DNA of 64,000 bases from Aquimonas sp964586455 (GCA_964586455.1 CAZPHV010000005.1:84308-148307), one strand, 5' to 3'; numbered from the stretch's first letter, positions 45,482-55,390 are shown. The notes: generated by a model not told the origin, from the letters alone. Made by a program: numbers and translations.

Positions 45482-47419
45482 TCAGCGTGCCGCATTGCTG
45501 TTCATCACCGAGTTGCGTGAAGCATCGAGGTACTGGGCAGGGTCACGCATGCCCGTGGTGTGGCACTGCCCGCTGACATGGCCTCGGTTGATGCCGCCGG
45601 GCAGCTGGGCATACGTGCGTTCTACAGTGCCGTCCTCGGGGTCGCTCAGCACGAGATCGGAGGCGAAGTTGCAGTAGTCGTTGGTCCACCAGTTGGTGCT
45701 GCGGAATGCGGTGCTGTGGTAGTTGACCTTGCTGCGTGCCCAGGTCGGCACGCCGGCCAGCCAGCTCGCGGCGCCGCTGTAGGTCATATTGCTGTTGCTG
45801 CCGCAGCCCACGCCGAAGATTCCACCCAGTGCGGCCAGCACGCCGGACAGGTTGGTGCCCTGGTAGGGCGTTCCCACCGACTGGATCAGTCGCGCGCCGC
45901 TGGCATTGTCGAGACCGCTCCAATAGAAGGCGTAAAGGTGCAGCGAAGCCGCGCCGCCCTGGCTGTGCGCCACCGTGCCGAACGAGTTCCAGCTGGCGCC
46001 GAAATTGCGAATGCGCTGCGCGAACTGATCGTGGGTCCGGTTCTGGTTGGCATCCAGGAAGGTCGAAGCGTTGCTGAACTGACTGGCCGGCCAGACGCCA
46101 CCCGAGCAGTAGCCGTGTACGAGAATCAGCCGGCTTCCGACCGCCTTGCTGCTGAGATCGGCGGGGCGGGGGCCCTGCGTCATCAGCTCGTCGATCTCGA
46201 GCTCGGCGGCGGCGTACTTCTGCGCGGGCACCGACATGCCCAGCGGAATGCGCTCGGCTTTCGCCAGGCTGACGAAATGATCGGGATCTTCGACGCGCAG
46301 GTTGCGCAGCTCGAAGGGCCCCTGCGCGCCGGCCTTGGCCACCCAGCGCTCGTCGAAGCCCAGCTCGATCGCACCGCCGCTGACTTCGACCATGCCGCCG
46401 ACCCAGGCGATCGGCAGTTCGGCGCCCTTGGCATCGCGGCCCCAGACCTCGCCGAAGGCGCGGTAATGGCCACCCTTCTTGGTCGTGGTCGCCGGCACCC
46501 GTAGCTGCAGTCGGCTGGGGCCACCGCTCTTGGCCATCACTGCCTGCGCGTGCCCACCGAGGTCGAGCTCGGCTGCGACCACGGGAATCAAGTGCTCCGC
46601 GGTGCGGATCAGCTCGACGCCTGCCGCACTGCGTCCCTTGACCAGCACCTGCGCATTCAGCAGGCCGGCGTCGCCCGCCGCGAACACGCCGCCATAGACG
46701 CCATCGCCAGCGACACCGTCGCCGTGCAAGCCGTCGTCGAACATGGCGACCTTCTCGATGCTGCCGTCGGCGCGGCTGATCCGGATCCAGGCCTCGTCAA
46801 CATGGCCAGCTGCGTGCCCGAGCACCACCTCACCCTTGGCTTCGGCGCTGAGCTGGGCGGTGAGCGCAATGCTGCCGCCCGCGTGGAAATCGAGGTGCGC
46901 GGGGTAGGAGCTCAGCTCGGTGCCTGCGTCGCCCTCGATCAACAGAAAGCCCTGTCGCGGCGCGCCGGCGGGTGCGGACACTTCCAGCGACCAGCCGCCC
47001 TTCTGCAGGCGCCCGAACTGGTAGAGCTCGGAGCTGTGGCGCTCGCCTTCCAGGCCGAATTCGCCGGGCGCGACCTTGGCGGCCAGTTCGGCCGCCTTGT
47101 ACAGGGTGCCGGAGGGGCCACGCAGGCCGAGCTCCCAGCCATGCGCCTCGCCTGCGAGCAGCAGCACCTGCAGCTCAGGCCGCTCGACCGGCAGCTCCAT
47201 ACGCCATGACTGGCGGCCTGATTTGTTTGCCACCAGGTCGACCGGAATCAAGGCGGACTTTGAATGGATTGCTCCCGCAGCCGGTGAGGGCGCTTGCATC
47301 TGCGCCATCTCCGAGGCCGGACCGGCCAGCTGCTTGAACATCGAGGACTGCGCTGTCGCGGGCAGCGCGGAGCACAGGAACAGCGAGGCGGCGCACAGCG
47401 CCAGAGGTTTCAGCTTCAT
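45482..47419 (-). CDS. Exported alpha/beta-hydrolase with N-terminal anchor-type domain
   Basis: A 645-residue protein with a signal peptide (LCAASLFLCSALPATAQS). Residues about 50-420 contain beta-rich domains similar to the choice-of-anchor or polymer-binding segments in secreted proteins, ending LELRNLRVEDPDHFV-like strands. The C-terminal 220 residues look like a lipase or esterase fold: LILVHGYCSGGVWPASQF, and the nucleophile elbow AHSQGG, with a possible catalytic His near the end. Cysteines are frequent in this part, so disulfides are likely. Substrate unknown. ATG 47419 gives the signal peptide. Confidence 0.75.
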   Translation of the reverse strand: MKLKPLALCAASLFLCSALPATAQSSMFKQLAGPASEMAQMQAPSPAAGAIHSKSALIPVDLVANKSGRQSWRMELPVERPELQVLLLAGEAHGWELGLRGPSGTLYKAAELAAKVAPGEFGLEGERHSSELYQFGRLQKGGWSLEVSAPAGAPRQGFLLIEGDAGTELSSYPAHLDFHAGGSIALTAQLSAEAKGEVVLGHAAGHVDEAWIRISRADGSIEKVAMFDDGLHGDGVAGDGVYGGVFAAGDAGLLNAQVLVKGRSAAGVELIRTAEHLIPVVAAELDLGGHAQAVMAKSGGPSRLQLRVPATTTKKGGHYRAFGEVWGRDAKGAELPIAWVGGMVEVSGGAIELGFDERWVAKAGAQGPFELRNLRVEDPDHFVSLAKAERIPLGMSVPAQKYAAAELEIDELMTQGPRPADLSSKAVGSRLILVHGYCSGGVWPASQFSNASTFLDANQNRTHDQFAQRIRNFGASWNSFGTVAHSQGGAASLHLYAFYWSGLDNASGARLIQSVGTPYQGTNLSGVLAALGGIFGVGCGSNSNMTYSGAASWLAGVPTWARSKVNYHSTAFRSTNWWTNDYCNFASDLVLSDPEDGTVERTYAQLPGGINRGHVSGQCHTTGMRDPAQYLDASRNSVMNSNAAR

Positions 47420-47625
47420 TGGTTCCCTCCCCAGGGAATGAGTGCACCGCAGGCAGAATTGCTGCGGCGTGCCGGCGTCCCGAGGGCTGCAGCTCGATCG
47501 GCTGCAGTTCTCCTCCCCTACGCCAGCGCATGGAGGCTAGGCTGAAACGCCTGCTGAATGCATTTTGCGATGCAGCGAAGTCAGGCAGGGCCTGCGTCCG
47601 GCGGTCGCCGCGCTACACTTCGCGG

Positions 47626-48576
47626 ATGGACATCCTGCTTGCCAATCCGCGTGGCTTCTGCGCTGGCGTCGACCGCGCCATCGAAATCGTCAAACGCGCC
47701 CTCGATATCTTTGGCGCGCCCATCTATGTGCGTCACGAAGTGGTGCACAACCGCTACGTCGTCGAAGACCTGCGTGCCCGTGGCGCGGTGTTTGTGGATG
47801 AGCTCGATCAGGTGCCCGACGGAGCCACCGTGATCTTCAGCGCCCATGGCGTGTCGCAGGCGGTGCGTGCCGAGGCTTCGCGCCGCGGCCTGAAGGTTTT
47901 CGATGCCACCTGTCCGCTGGTAACCAAGGTCCATATGGAGGTCGCCCAGCACTGTCGGGCCGGGCGCGATGTCGTACTCATCGGTCACACCGGGCATCCC
48001 GAAGTCGAGGGCACGATGGGACAGTGGAATGCCGAAAACGCCGGCGGCCAGATCTATCTGGTCGAAGACGTCAACGACGCTGCCCGGCTTGAGGTCTCCC
48101 AGCCGGAAAATCTCGCCTACACGACCCAGACCACGCTCTCGGTCGACGACACCCGCGGCATCATCGAGGCCCTGCGCCTGCGTTTCCCGGCGATTCTGGG
48201 GCCGCGCAAGGACGACATCTGCTACGCCACCCAGAACCGCCAGGACGCGGTGCGCCGTTTGGCTGCCGAATGCGATCTGCTGCTGGTGGTGGGCTCGGTC
48301 AACAGTTCCAATTCCAACCGCCTGCGCGAGCTGGCCGAGAAGCAGGGCGTACCCGCCTATCTGATCGACGGCGCGGACAACATCGAACCCGCATGGCTGC
48401 AGGGTCGCCAGCGCATTGGCCTGACTGCCGGCGCTTCCGCGCCTGAGTTGTTGGTACAGGGCGTGGTCGACCGCCTGCGCGAGCTCGGCGCCGAAGGCGT
48501 ACGCCAACTCGAAGGCGAGCCCGAAAACGTGATCTTCGCCTTGCCCAAGGAACTGCGGATCACCCTGGTCGCCTGA
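47626..48576 (+). CDS. ispH: 4-hydroxy-3-methylbut-2-enyl diphosphate reductase
   Basis: A 316-residue IspH (LytB). Three iron-sulfur Cys are visible: Cys12 in GFCAGVDRA, DATCPLVTKVH and DDICYATQNRQ; also HTGHPEVEGT. It makes IPP and DMAPP, the last step of the MEP isoprenoid pathway. ATG 47626 is canonical. A TACACT -10-like box 8 bases before the ATG suggests a short or absent leader. Confidence 0.96.
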   Translation: MDILLANPRGFCAGVDRAIEIVKRALDIFGAPIYVRHEVVHNRYVVEDLRARGAVFVDELDQVPDGATVIFSAHGVSQAVRAEASRRGLKVFDATCPLVTKVHMEVAQHCRAGRDVVLIGHTGHPEVEGTMGQWNAENAGGQIYLVEDVNDAARLEVSQPENLAYTTQTTLSVDDTRGIIEALRLRFPAILGPRKDDICYATQNRQDAVRRLAAECDLLLVVGSVNSSNSNRLRELAEKQGVPAYLIDGADNIEPAWLQGRQRIGLTAGASAPELLVQGVVDRLRELGAEGVRQLEGEPENVIFALPKELRITLVA

Positions 48577-48637
48577 GGCCCGCTGGCGCGCTTGCGTTGA
48601 CCGCGTGCCCCAACCTGCCTAAACTTCACGGCTCTCC

Positions 48638-48713
48638 GCCGGAATAGCTCAGTTGGTAGAGCGGCGCATTCGTAATGCGTAGGTCGTAGGTTCGATTCCT
48701 ATTTCCGGCACCA
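48638..48713 (+). tRNA. tRNA-Thr (CGT anticodon)
   Basis: Acceptor GCCGGAA with TTCCGGC, D arm AGCTCAGTTGGTAGAGC, anticodon loop TTCGTAA giving CGT, T arm GTAGG-TTCGATT-CCTAT, and encoded CCA. It reads Thr codon ACG. Confidence 0.97.
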
Positions 48714-48718
48714 GAACT

Positions 48719-48754
48719 CAAACGGCCGCCTTGCTTCTCGCAGGCGGCCGTTTG
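48719..48754 (+). terminator. Terminator after tRNA-Thr
   Basis: CAAACGGCCGCC, loop of twelve, GGCGGCCGTTTG then TTTTTG: 12-bp perfect stem with a good T tract. Confidence 0.92.
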
Positions 48755-48803
48755 TTTTTGGTCCGTCGTTTTTGGTCCGCGTGTGCTTCGCGCGGCGTGC
48801 CGG

Positions 48804-50075
48804 TCAGCTTTCCGCGGGGAGTTCGGGCGGAAACACCCGCACGCGCTGCACCACGTTGTCGCCGATGGCCTCGATGCGCATGCGCAGGCCTTCGATCTCC
48901 AGTTCGTCACCGGCCACCGGAAGCGCTTCCATCCGCGCCACGATCAGTCCGTTCAGCGTGCTGAACTCGTCGGTAGGCAGGTCCCAGTCGAGATGCCGGT
49001 TGAGCGCGTGCAGCGGCGTGCGGCCGTCGATCAGCAGGCTGCCGTCCGGGTTGTGCTGGATGCGACGGGTGTTCTGGCCAGGGGCGCTGACGAAGTCGCC
49101 GACGATTTCTTCAAGGATGTCGGGCAGGGTAACCAGGCCGACGATATCGCCGTACTCATCGACCACCAGGCCGACCCTGCGCTTGACCCGCTGGAACTCC
49201 AGCATCTGCTTGGTCAGCGGCGTGCCCTCGGGTACGAAGTAGGGCTTGCGCACGCGGGCTTCGATGAAGGCCGGGTCGACCAGTGCGTCCCTGGGCGTGC
49301 CGAGCAGGTTGCGCAGGTGCAGGATGCCGACCACCTGATCGATGCTGCCGCGGTAGACCGGCGCGCGGCTGAACGGAAAGGAGGCAAGTCGCGCGCGCAG
49401 CTCGGCAGGATCGCCTTCGAGGTCGATGCCTTCGATTTCGTTGCGCGGGACCATGATGTCCTCGACCTTGGCCTCTTCCAGCGCGAGGATGTTGAGCAGC
49501 ATCTGTCGATGCTTCTCCGGAATCATCCGTCCACCCTCCTGCAGCAGGGTGCGCAATTCTGCCGCCGAGAGCGCATGCGCATCGCCACTAGGCTGTCGGT
49601 GGCCTGCCAACCAGAGCACGCCTGCGGCCAAGCGGTTCACCAGTCGCACCAAAGGAAGCGCCACCTTCAGCATCGGCCACAGGATGTACGACGCCGGCAG
49701 AGCGACGCGTTCCGGCTTGAGGGCAGCAAGCGTCTTCGGCGCGACTTCCGAGAAAATCAGCACAACCACTGTCAGCACGGCCGTACCAATCAGCACGCCG
49801 GCCTCGCCGGCGATCCTCACGAAGGCGATCGTGGCGATCGCTGAGGCAGAAATGTTGACGAAGTTGTTGCCGAGCAGGATCAAGCCGATCAGGCGTTCGG
49901 GCTGCTCCAACAATTTCTGTGCGAGTCGCGCTCCGCGGCTGCCCTCTCGCGCCAAGTGAAGGAGGCGGTAGCGGTTGATCGACATCAGCGCTGTCTCCGA
50001 GCCGGAGAAGAACGCCGAGCACACGAGCAGGATGCCGAGGGTGGAAAACAGGAGGCTTAGGGGTATGTGGTCCAT
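48804..50075 (-). CDS. CNNM/CorB-type divalent cation transport protein
   Basis: A 423-residue protein. The N-terminal DUF21 (CNNM) membrane domain contains FFSGSETALMSINRYR and GNNFVNISASAIAT; a cytoplasmic CBS pair follows (VEDIMVPRNEIEGID and LVVDEYGDIVGLVTLPDILEEIVGD), then a CorC_HlyC domain. This is the CorB arrangement, linked to Mg2+ efflux. ATG 50075 is used; a TTG six bases upstream is possible. Confidence 0.92.
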   Translation of the reverse strand: MDHIPLSLLFSTLGILLVCSAFFSGSETALMSINRYRLLHLAREGSRGARLAQKLLEQPERLIGLILLGNNFVNISASAIATIAFVRIAGEAGVLIGTAVLTVVVLIFSEVAPKTLAALKPERVALPASYILWPMLKVALPLVRLVNRLAAGVLWLAGHRQPSGDAHALSAAELRTLLQEGGRMIPEKHRQMLLNILALEEAKVEDIMVPRNEIEGIDLEGDPAELRARLASFPFSRAPVYRGSIDQVVGILHLRNLLGTPRDALVDPAFIEARVRKPYFVPEGTPLTKQMLEFQRVKRRVGLVVDEYGDIVGLVTLPDILEEIVGDFVSAPGQNTRRIQHNPDGSLLIDGRTPLHALNRHLDWDLPTDEFSTLNGLIVARMEALPVAGDELEIEGLRMRIEAIGDNVVQRVRVFPPELPAES

Positions 50076-50307
50076 GCGCAATCGGTGGGAAGCGGCAGAG
50101 TGAGGCTGCCAAGCCTCCCCGGGAGGGCCGTGAAGTGTGGCAGAAAGTGGATTCAGCTGCGCCGTTGCTTGCGTTCGACGCGGGGCGAAGTTGAGGGCTG
50201 AAACGTCTGCTTCAAGAGCGCTCGCTCACCGCTGCGGGGCACAGGCGTCGCAGCCCTTGGGACGGCAGGCTTGCTAGATTGCGCCCCCGAACGAAGGAAT
50301 CCAGCGC

Positions 50308-51675
50308 GTGGCCAAGTCGAAGATCGCCTATGTCTGCAGCGAGTGCGGGGGCAGCGCCAGCAAATGGCAGGGCCAGTGTCCGGACTGCGGTGCCTGGAAC
50401 ACGCTGGTCGAGTTCGTCGAGACCCCAGCCGCCGCCGCGAACCGGCGCGCGGGCTATGCCGGGGGCGGTCTGCAGGCCAAGGTGACCCGGCTGGACCAGG
50501 TGCCGCAGGGCGTGGAGTCGCGCACCGAGGTCGGTATCGGCGAGTTCGACCGGGTGCTGGGCGGAGGGCTGGTGGAAGGCTCGGTGGTGCTGATTGGTGG
50601 CGACCCCGGCATCGGCAAGTCGACCCTGCTGCTGCAGACGCTCGACTCGCTGGGCAGCCGTCTGCCGGGCCTGTACGTCACCGGCGAGGAAAGTCTCGGC
50701 CAGGTGGCAAACCGCGCCTCGCGCTTGGGACTGTCCTTGGCGGGACTGAACTGCCTGACCGAGACCTGCGTCGAGCGCATCGTCGCCCACCTGGTCGCCG
50801 AGAAGCCACGGCTGGCGGTCATCGACTCGATCCAGACGATCCACTCGGAGCAGTTGCCTGCTGCGCCGGGTTCGGTCAGCCAGGTCCGCGAGTCGGCCGC
50901 GCGCTTGGTGCGACATGCGAAAGAGCAGGGCACCAGCATCTTTCTGGTTGGCCACGTCACCAAGGAGGGCGGCATCGCCGGTCCGCGCGTGCTGGAGCAC
51001 ATGGTCGACGCGGTGCTGTACTTCGAGGGCGAGTCGGGCAGCCGCTTCCGCGTGCTGCGCGCGTTCAAGAATCGCTTCGGTGCGGTCAACGAGCTCGGCG
51101 TGTTCGCGATGGGCGACCGTGGCTTGCGCGAGGTGCCGAATCCGTCCGCAATGTTTCTGTCGGGCACGCTGGCGGAAACCCCGGGCAGCATCGTGATGGT
51201 GACTCGCGAGGGCACACGGCCGCTGCTGGTCGAGGTGCAGGCGCTGGTCGACCAGAGCTCGCTGTCGAACCCGCGCCGCGTGTCGCTGGGCCTGGAGCAG
51301 AACCGCCTGGCCATGCTGCTGGCCGTGCTGCATCGCCACGGTGGACTGGCGGTGTTCGATCAGGACGTGTTCGTCAACGTGGTCGGTGGCATCCGCGTGC
51401 AGGAGACCGCGGCCGATCTGCCGGTACTGCTGGCGGTGCTGTCGTCCTACCGCAATCGGCCTCTGGCCGAAAAGACCGTCTCGTTCGGCGAGGTCGGCCT
51501 GTCCGGCGAGATCCGCCCGGTGCCGAACGGCGAAGAGCGGCTGCGCGAGGCCGCCAGCCACGGCTTCCGACGCGCGATCGTGCCGAAGGCGAACCTGCCG
51601 CGGCGCGGCAGCATCAAGGACATGGAAATCGTCGGGGTGGAACGGTTGTCGGAGGCGCTGGAGGCCGCCGATTGA
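50308..51675 (+). CDS. radA: DNA repair protein RadA (Sms)
   Basis: A 455-residue protein: N-terminal four-Cys zinc finger (YVCSECG, CPDCGAWNT), RecA-like ATPase with GGDPGIGKST, the RadA-specific KNRFGAVNE motif, and a Lon-like C-terminal domain (IRVQETAADLPVLLAVLSSYR). It drives branch migration in recombination. The start is GTG 50308, preceded by GAAGGA. Confidence 0.96.
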   Translation: MAKSKIAYVCSECGGSASKWQGQCPDCGAWNTLVEFVETPAAAANRRAGYAGGGLQAKVTRLDQVPQGVESRTEVGIGEFDRVLGGGLVEGSVVLIGGDPGIGKSTLLLQTLDSLGSRLPGLYVTGEESLGQVANRASRLGLSLAGLNCLTETCVERIVAHLVAEKPRLAVIDSIQTIHSEQLPAAPGSVSQVRESAARLVRHAKEQGTSIFLVGHVTKEGGIAGPRVLEHMVDAVLYFEGESGSRFRVLRAFKNRFGAVNELGVFAMGDRGLREVPNPSAMFLSGTLAETPGSIVMVTREGTRPLLVEVQALVDQSSLSNPRRVSLGLEQNRLAMLLAVLHRHGGLAVFDQDVFVNVVGGIRVQETAADLPVLLAVLSSYRNRPLAEKTVSFGEVGLSGEIRPVPNGEERLREAASHGFRRAIVPKANLPRRGSIKDMEIVGVERLSEALEAAD

Positions 51676-51693
51676 GGCTCACCAACGCTGTGA

Positions 51694-52080
51694 TCAGGGC
51701 ATGCCCAGAGACGACAGCTCACGGTTCAGCAATTCGGCGTTGCCGAGGTTGAGCTCGATGGTGCGCTTCAGGCGCAGGAAGCTGTCAAGGTCGATGCGCT
51801 CGCAGTTGAAGCCGGCCACCGCGCTGTCGAGTCGCGCCAGGCTGACCGCCATCGCGATCATCGGGCCGCCTTCAAGACGCACGTCCAGCCGGTAGCGGCT
51901 ACCGATCAGGCCGTCGAAGCCCGCCGGCCGGGATACGAGTGCGCCGCGGATGGCGAGATCGACCAGTTCAGCCTGCCACATTGCCGAACCCGAATAGATG
52001 CGCACCTGCCCTTCCAGCGGGAAGCGGCTGTGGCGGCGGCCGTTGACCGCGCTGATGGGGGGATCGGGCAGTAGGCTCAT
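51694..52080 (-). CDS. PilZ-domain c-di-GMP receptor
   Basis: A 128-residue protein: NGRRHSRFPL, the RxxxR motif, and DLAIRGALVS matching D/N-x-S-x-x-G (with Ala at the Ser position). PilZ domains bind cyclic di-GMP. ATG 52080 overlaps the stop of the upstream gene (ATGA), so it is co-translated with the cytochrome assembly protein. Target unknown. Confidence 0.88.
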   Translation of the reverse strand: MSLLPDPPISAVNGRRHSRFPLEGQVRIYSGSAMWQAELVDLAIRGALVSRPAGFDGLIGSRYRLDVRLEGGPMIAMAVSLARLDSAVAGFNCERIDLDSFLRLKRTIELNLGNAELLNRELSSLGMP

Positions 52081-52898
52081 GTGCGGACGAGGATCAGTTC
52101 AAGCACCAGCTTGCTACCGAAGAAGGCCAGCAGCAGCAGGCCCATGGCAAGCAAGGTCAGACGGACGGCGCGCTGACCACGCCAGCCGAAGCGATGTCGA
52201 CCAAACAGAAGTGCGGCAAGCACCGCCCAGGAGAGGATCGAGAGCACGGTCTTGTGCGCGAGATGCTGGGCAAGCAAGTCCTCCACGAACAGAACGCCGG
52301 TCAACAGGGTCAGGCTGAGCAGGACGAAGCAGACCCACAGCAGGCGGAACAGCAGTGCCTCGGTCTGGATCAGCGGCGGCATACCCTGGGCCAGCCCTGA
52401 CATTCGTCGATTGCGCAGGCCGCGCTCCTGCAGCCACAGCAGGCTGGCCAGCAGCGCGCCGACGCTCAGCGCGGCGTAGGCCAGCAGCGCCGTCCACGCA
52501 TGCATCTGGATCTGCCAGCCGAGGCTGGCAGGCGCTTGGGCCGGCAGCAGGGCGTGCGGCAGCAGAGCCAACGCTGCGATCGGCATCATCACGACGTAGA
52601 GCGCATTGACCCGACGCAGCAGGCTGTCGGCAAGCGTCAATACCCCCATGCCCAATGCAACCAGTGACAGCGCTGCGAAGAAGTGCAGTTCAGGACCGGA
52701 TTCGTTCCAGGTGCGCAGCGCATAGGCGATCGCATGCAGATCCACCGCCGCGAGTGCGGCAAGGAAGGGCGCCCGGCTCGGGGCGGACTGCGTCTGGCCG
52801 CGCTCGCGCAGCGCCAACCCGGCGGCGACGAGGTACGCGCAGGTAGCCAGCAGGTGGAGGGAAAGGGCGAGCATGATCGGCAAGTGTGGCATACGCAT
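52077..52898 (-). CDS. CcsA-type cytochrome c assembly membrane protein (YpjD-like)
   Basis: A 273-residue protein with eight predicted membrane segments. The pattern of QIQMHAWTALLAYAALSVGALLASLLWLQERGL and HLAHKTVLSILSWAVLAALLFGRHRFGWRGQRA is that of CcsA/HemX-family haem-handling proteins, including E. coli YpjD. Role in haem or cytochrome handling. Start uncertain among ATGs 52898, 52892 and 52874; the first is used. It is divergent from ffh. Confidence 0.85.
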   Translation of the reverse strand: MRMPHLPIMLALSLHLLATCAYLVAAGLALRERGQTQSAPSRAPFLAALAAVDLHAIAYALRTWNESGPELHFFAALSLVALGMGVLTLADSLLRRVNALYVVMMPIAALALLPHALLPAQAPASLGWQIQMHAWTALLAYAALSVGALLASLLWLQERGLRNRRMSGLAQGMPPLIQTEALLFRLLWVCFVLLSLTLLTGVLFVEDLLAQHLAHKTVLSILSWAVLAALLFGRHRFGWRGQRAVRLTLLAMGLLLLAFFGSKLVLELILVRT

Positions 52899-53037
52899 GC
52901 GAGCGTGGAAGCGGCGCTGCGCGGATTTTCGCGCACGCGCCGGCGATTGCGCGCGAGTCCGGTTGACCTTCGATGGGTCGGTGCTCCCGCACACGCTTGG
53001 CTATACTGTCGGGTCATCCCGAAAGCCGGCATTTCCC

Positions 53038-54411
53038 ATGTTCGAGTCCCTGAGCCAGCGTCTCTCTGCCACCGTCCAGCGCCTGCGAGGGCGTGGCCGT
53101 CTGTCGGAGGAGAACATCCGCGAAGCCCTGCGTGATGTGCGCATGGCCCTGCTCGAAGCCGACGTGGCGCTGCCGGTGGTGCAGGCCCTGATCCAGCGCA
53201 TCAAGGTGCGAGCGGTCGGCCAGGAAGTGGCGAAGAGCCTGACCCCAGGCCAAGCCCTGATCAAGGTCGTGCGCGACGAGATGACCCTGGTCATGGGTGC
53301 ACAGAGCACCGAGTTGAATCTCAATGTGCCGGCCCCCGCCGTCATCCTGATGGCTGGCCTGCAGGGTGCGGGCAAGACCACCACCGTCGGCAAGCTTGCG
53401 AAGCATCTGAAGGAGCGTCGCAAGAAGAAGGTGATGGTGGTCAGTTGCGATATCTACCGACCGGCCGCCATTCAACAGTTGGAGACGCTGGCCGGGCAGG
53501 TCGGGGCGATCTTCCATCCGAGCTCGCCGGAGCAGACGCCGCGCCAGATCGCGGCCGCCGCGATTGACGCTGCGCGCAAGCAGTACGTGGACGTGCTGCT
53601 GGTCGATACCGCCGGTCGCCTCGCCATCGACGAAGCGATGATGGCGGAGATCAAGGATCTGCACGCCGCGATCAGCCCGGTCGAAACCCTGTTCGTGGTC
53701 GACGCCATGACCGGTCAGGACGCCGCCAATACGGCCAAGGCCTTCAGTGAGGCTCTACCGCTGACCGGCGTGGTGCTGACCAAGACCGATGGCGATGCGC
53801 GCGGCGGCGCGGCCTTGAGCGTGCGCTACATCACCGGCAAGCCGATCAAGTTCATCGGCATAGGCGAGAAGCCCGACGGCCTGGATGTGTTCCACCCGGA
53901 TCGCATCGCCAGCCGCATCCTCGACATGGGCGACGTGCTGTCGCTGGTGGAGGAGGTCGAGCGCAGTGTGGATCAGGAGAAGGCCGCCAAGCTCGCGGAG
54001 AAAGTGGCCAAGGGCAAGAAGTTCGATCTGAACGACATGCGCGACCAGTTGGAGCAGATGCAGAACATGGGCGGGCTCTCCAGCCTGCTCGACAAGCTGC
54101 CCGGCATGGGCGCGATCCCGGAGCAGGTCAAGAGCAAGGTCAACGACCGCGAAGTCGTGCGCATGGTCGCGATCATCAACTCGATGACGCCGAAGGAACG
54201 TCGCTACCCGGCCACGCTCAACGGCTCGCGCCGCGCACGCATCGCGCGCGGCTCCGGCACCCAGCCTTCGGACGTCAACAAGCTGATGAAGCAGTTCCAG
54301 CAGATGGAGAAGATGATGTCCAAGCTGGGCTCGGGCGGGCTCAAGGGCATGATGCGCGGCATGAAGGGCATGTTGGGTGGGCGTGGCCCGGGCGGCATGC
54401 CGCTGCGCTGA
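53038..54411 (+). CDS. ffh: Signal recognition particle protein
   Basis: A 457-residue SRP54-type GTPase: N domain, G domain with GLQGAGKTTTVGKLA, DTAGR and TKTDGDARGG, then a Met-rich M domain (LKGMMRGMKGM-type tail) that binds signal peptides and 4.5S RNA. It delivers nascent membrane proteins to FtsY. A TATACT -10 box lies at 53003-53008. It is followed by rpsP. Confidence 0.97.
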   Translation: MFESLSQRLSATVQRLRGRGRLSEENIREALRDVRMALLEADVALPVVQALIQRIKVRAVGQEVAKSLTPGQALIKVVRDEMTLVMGAQSTELNLNVPAPAVILMAGLQGAGKTTTVGKLAKHLKERRKKKVMVVSCDIYRPAAIQQLETLAGQVGAIFHPSSPEQTPRQIAAAAIDAARKQYVDVLLVDTAGRLAIDEAMMAEIKDLHAAISPVETLFVVDAMTGQDAANTAKAFSEALPLTGVVLTKTDGDARGGAALSVRYITGKPIKFIGIGEKPDGLDVFHPDRIASRILDMGDVLSLVEEVERSVDQEKAAKLAEKVAKGKKFDLNDMRDQLEQMQNMGGLSSLLDKLPGMGAIPEQVKSKVNDREVVRMVAIINSMTPKERRYPATLNGSRRARIARGSGTQPSDVNKLMKQFQQMEKMMSKLGSGGLKGMMRGMKGMLGGRGPGGMPLR

Positions 54412-54448
54412 ATCACGGGCGGCTGCCTCGGCCCGCAACGCTCCGCCT

Positions 54449-54476
54449 TTGACTTCCGGCTGTGGCCGGTTATCAT
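54449..54476 (+). promoter_or_regulatory. rpsP operon promoter
   Basis: -35 TTGACT (54449-54454) and -10 TATCAT (54471-54476), spacer 16, about 60 bases before the rpsP start. Confidence 0.75.
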
Positions 54477-54537
54477 TGCGCGTTCACTTGGGCGCTTTGC
54501 GTCCGACCATCACCCAAGAACTACAGAGCAATCGACC

Positions 54538-54795
54538 ATGGTCAAGATCCGTCTGACCCGCGGCGGCGCCAAGAAGCGCCCCTTCTATCACGTTGTCGTT
54601 ACCGACGAGCGCAACAAGCGCGACGGTCGTGCTATCGAGCGTGTCGGGTTCTACAACCCGGTGGCCTCGGGCAATGATTCGCGCCTGCAGCTGGACATCG
54701 CCCGCGTCGACCATTGGGTCGGCCACGGCGCCCAGATGAGCGACAAGGTGCGTTCGCTGTACAAGGAAGCCAGCCGCCAGCCTGCGGCGGCCTGA
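54538..54795 (+). CDS. rpsP: Ribosomal protein S16
   Basis: An 85-residue S16: MVKIRLTRGGAKKRPFYHVVV, then VGFYNPVAS. Core part of the 30S subunit. First gene of rpsP-rimM-trmD-rplS. Confidence 0.97.
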   Translation: MVKIRLTRGGAKKRPFYHVVVTDERNKRDGRAIERVGFYNPVASGNDSRLQLDIARVDHWVGHGAQMSDKVRSLYKEASRQPAAA

Positions 54796-54827
54796 TTCCT
54801 TCCAGTAACGCCTCTCCCCTTCTCGCC

Positions 54828-55349
54828 ATGGATGTCACGGGCGAAAGCGCCGAGCGGCGTGTGTTGATGGGCCGTGTCGTGGGCGTCTTCGGCGTTCGCG
54901 GCTGGCTCAAGATCGAGTCCTATAGCCAGCCACGCGACCGCCTTTTCAGGTATCGGCCGTGGCTGATGGGCCGATCTGGCGAATTGCGAGAGGTCACTCC
55001 GCGTGACCTGCGCGAGCAGGGCAAGAACGTGGTTGTCCACCTGCCCGGCTGTGAAACGGTTGAGCAAGCGCGAGCCCTTCAGGGCGAGGAAATCTGGGTG
55101 CCGCGTGCGGCCCTGCCGGATCCCGCGCCCGGCGAGTTCTACTGGGTCGACCTTGAGGGCTTGGCGGTTGTCACCATCGAGGGCGTCGAACTGGGTCGCA
55201 TCTCGCACATGATCGCGACGGGCGCGAACGACGTGATGGTGATCCGCGGTGAGCGCGAGCGCCTGCTGCCCTTTACTCCCGGTCATGCCGTGCAGTCGGT
55301 GGATCTGGCTGCAGGGCGCGTGGTGGTCGATTGGGACCCTGAGTTCTGA
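54828..55349 (+). CDS. rimM: 16S rRNA processing protein RimM
   Basis: A 173-residue RimM: GRVVGVFGVRGWLKIESYS N-terminal barrel and the C-terminal PRC-like barrel (EFYWVDLEGLAV). It matures the 30S head. ATG 54828 is chosen since the conserved part begins about 11 residues later; a short AT-poor leader follows rpsP. Confidence 0.94.
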   Translation: MDVTGESAERRVLMGRVVGVFGVRGWLKIESYSQPRDRLFRYRPWLMGRSGELREVTPRDLREQGKNVVVHLPGCETVEQARALQGEEIWVPRAALPDPAPGEFYWVDLEGLAVVTIEGVELGRISHMIATGANDVMVIRGERERLLPFTPGHAVQSVDLAAGRVVVDWDPEF

Positions 55350-55390
55350 CCACCGACGGCGACGCGGCCGCTTCATCGTAAGGAGGCGGG

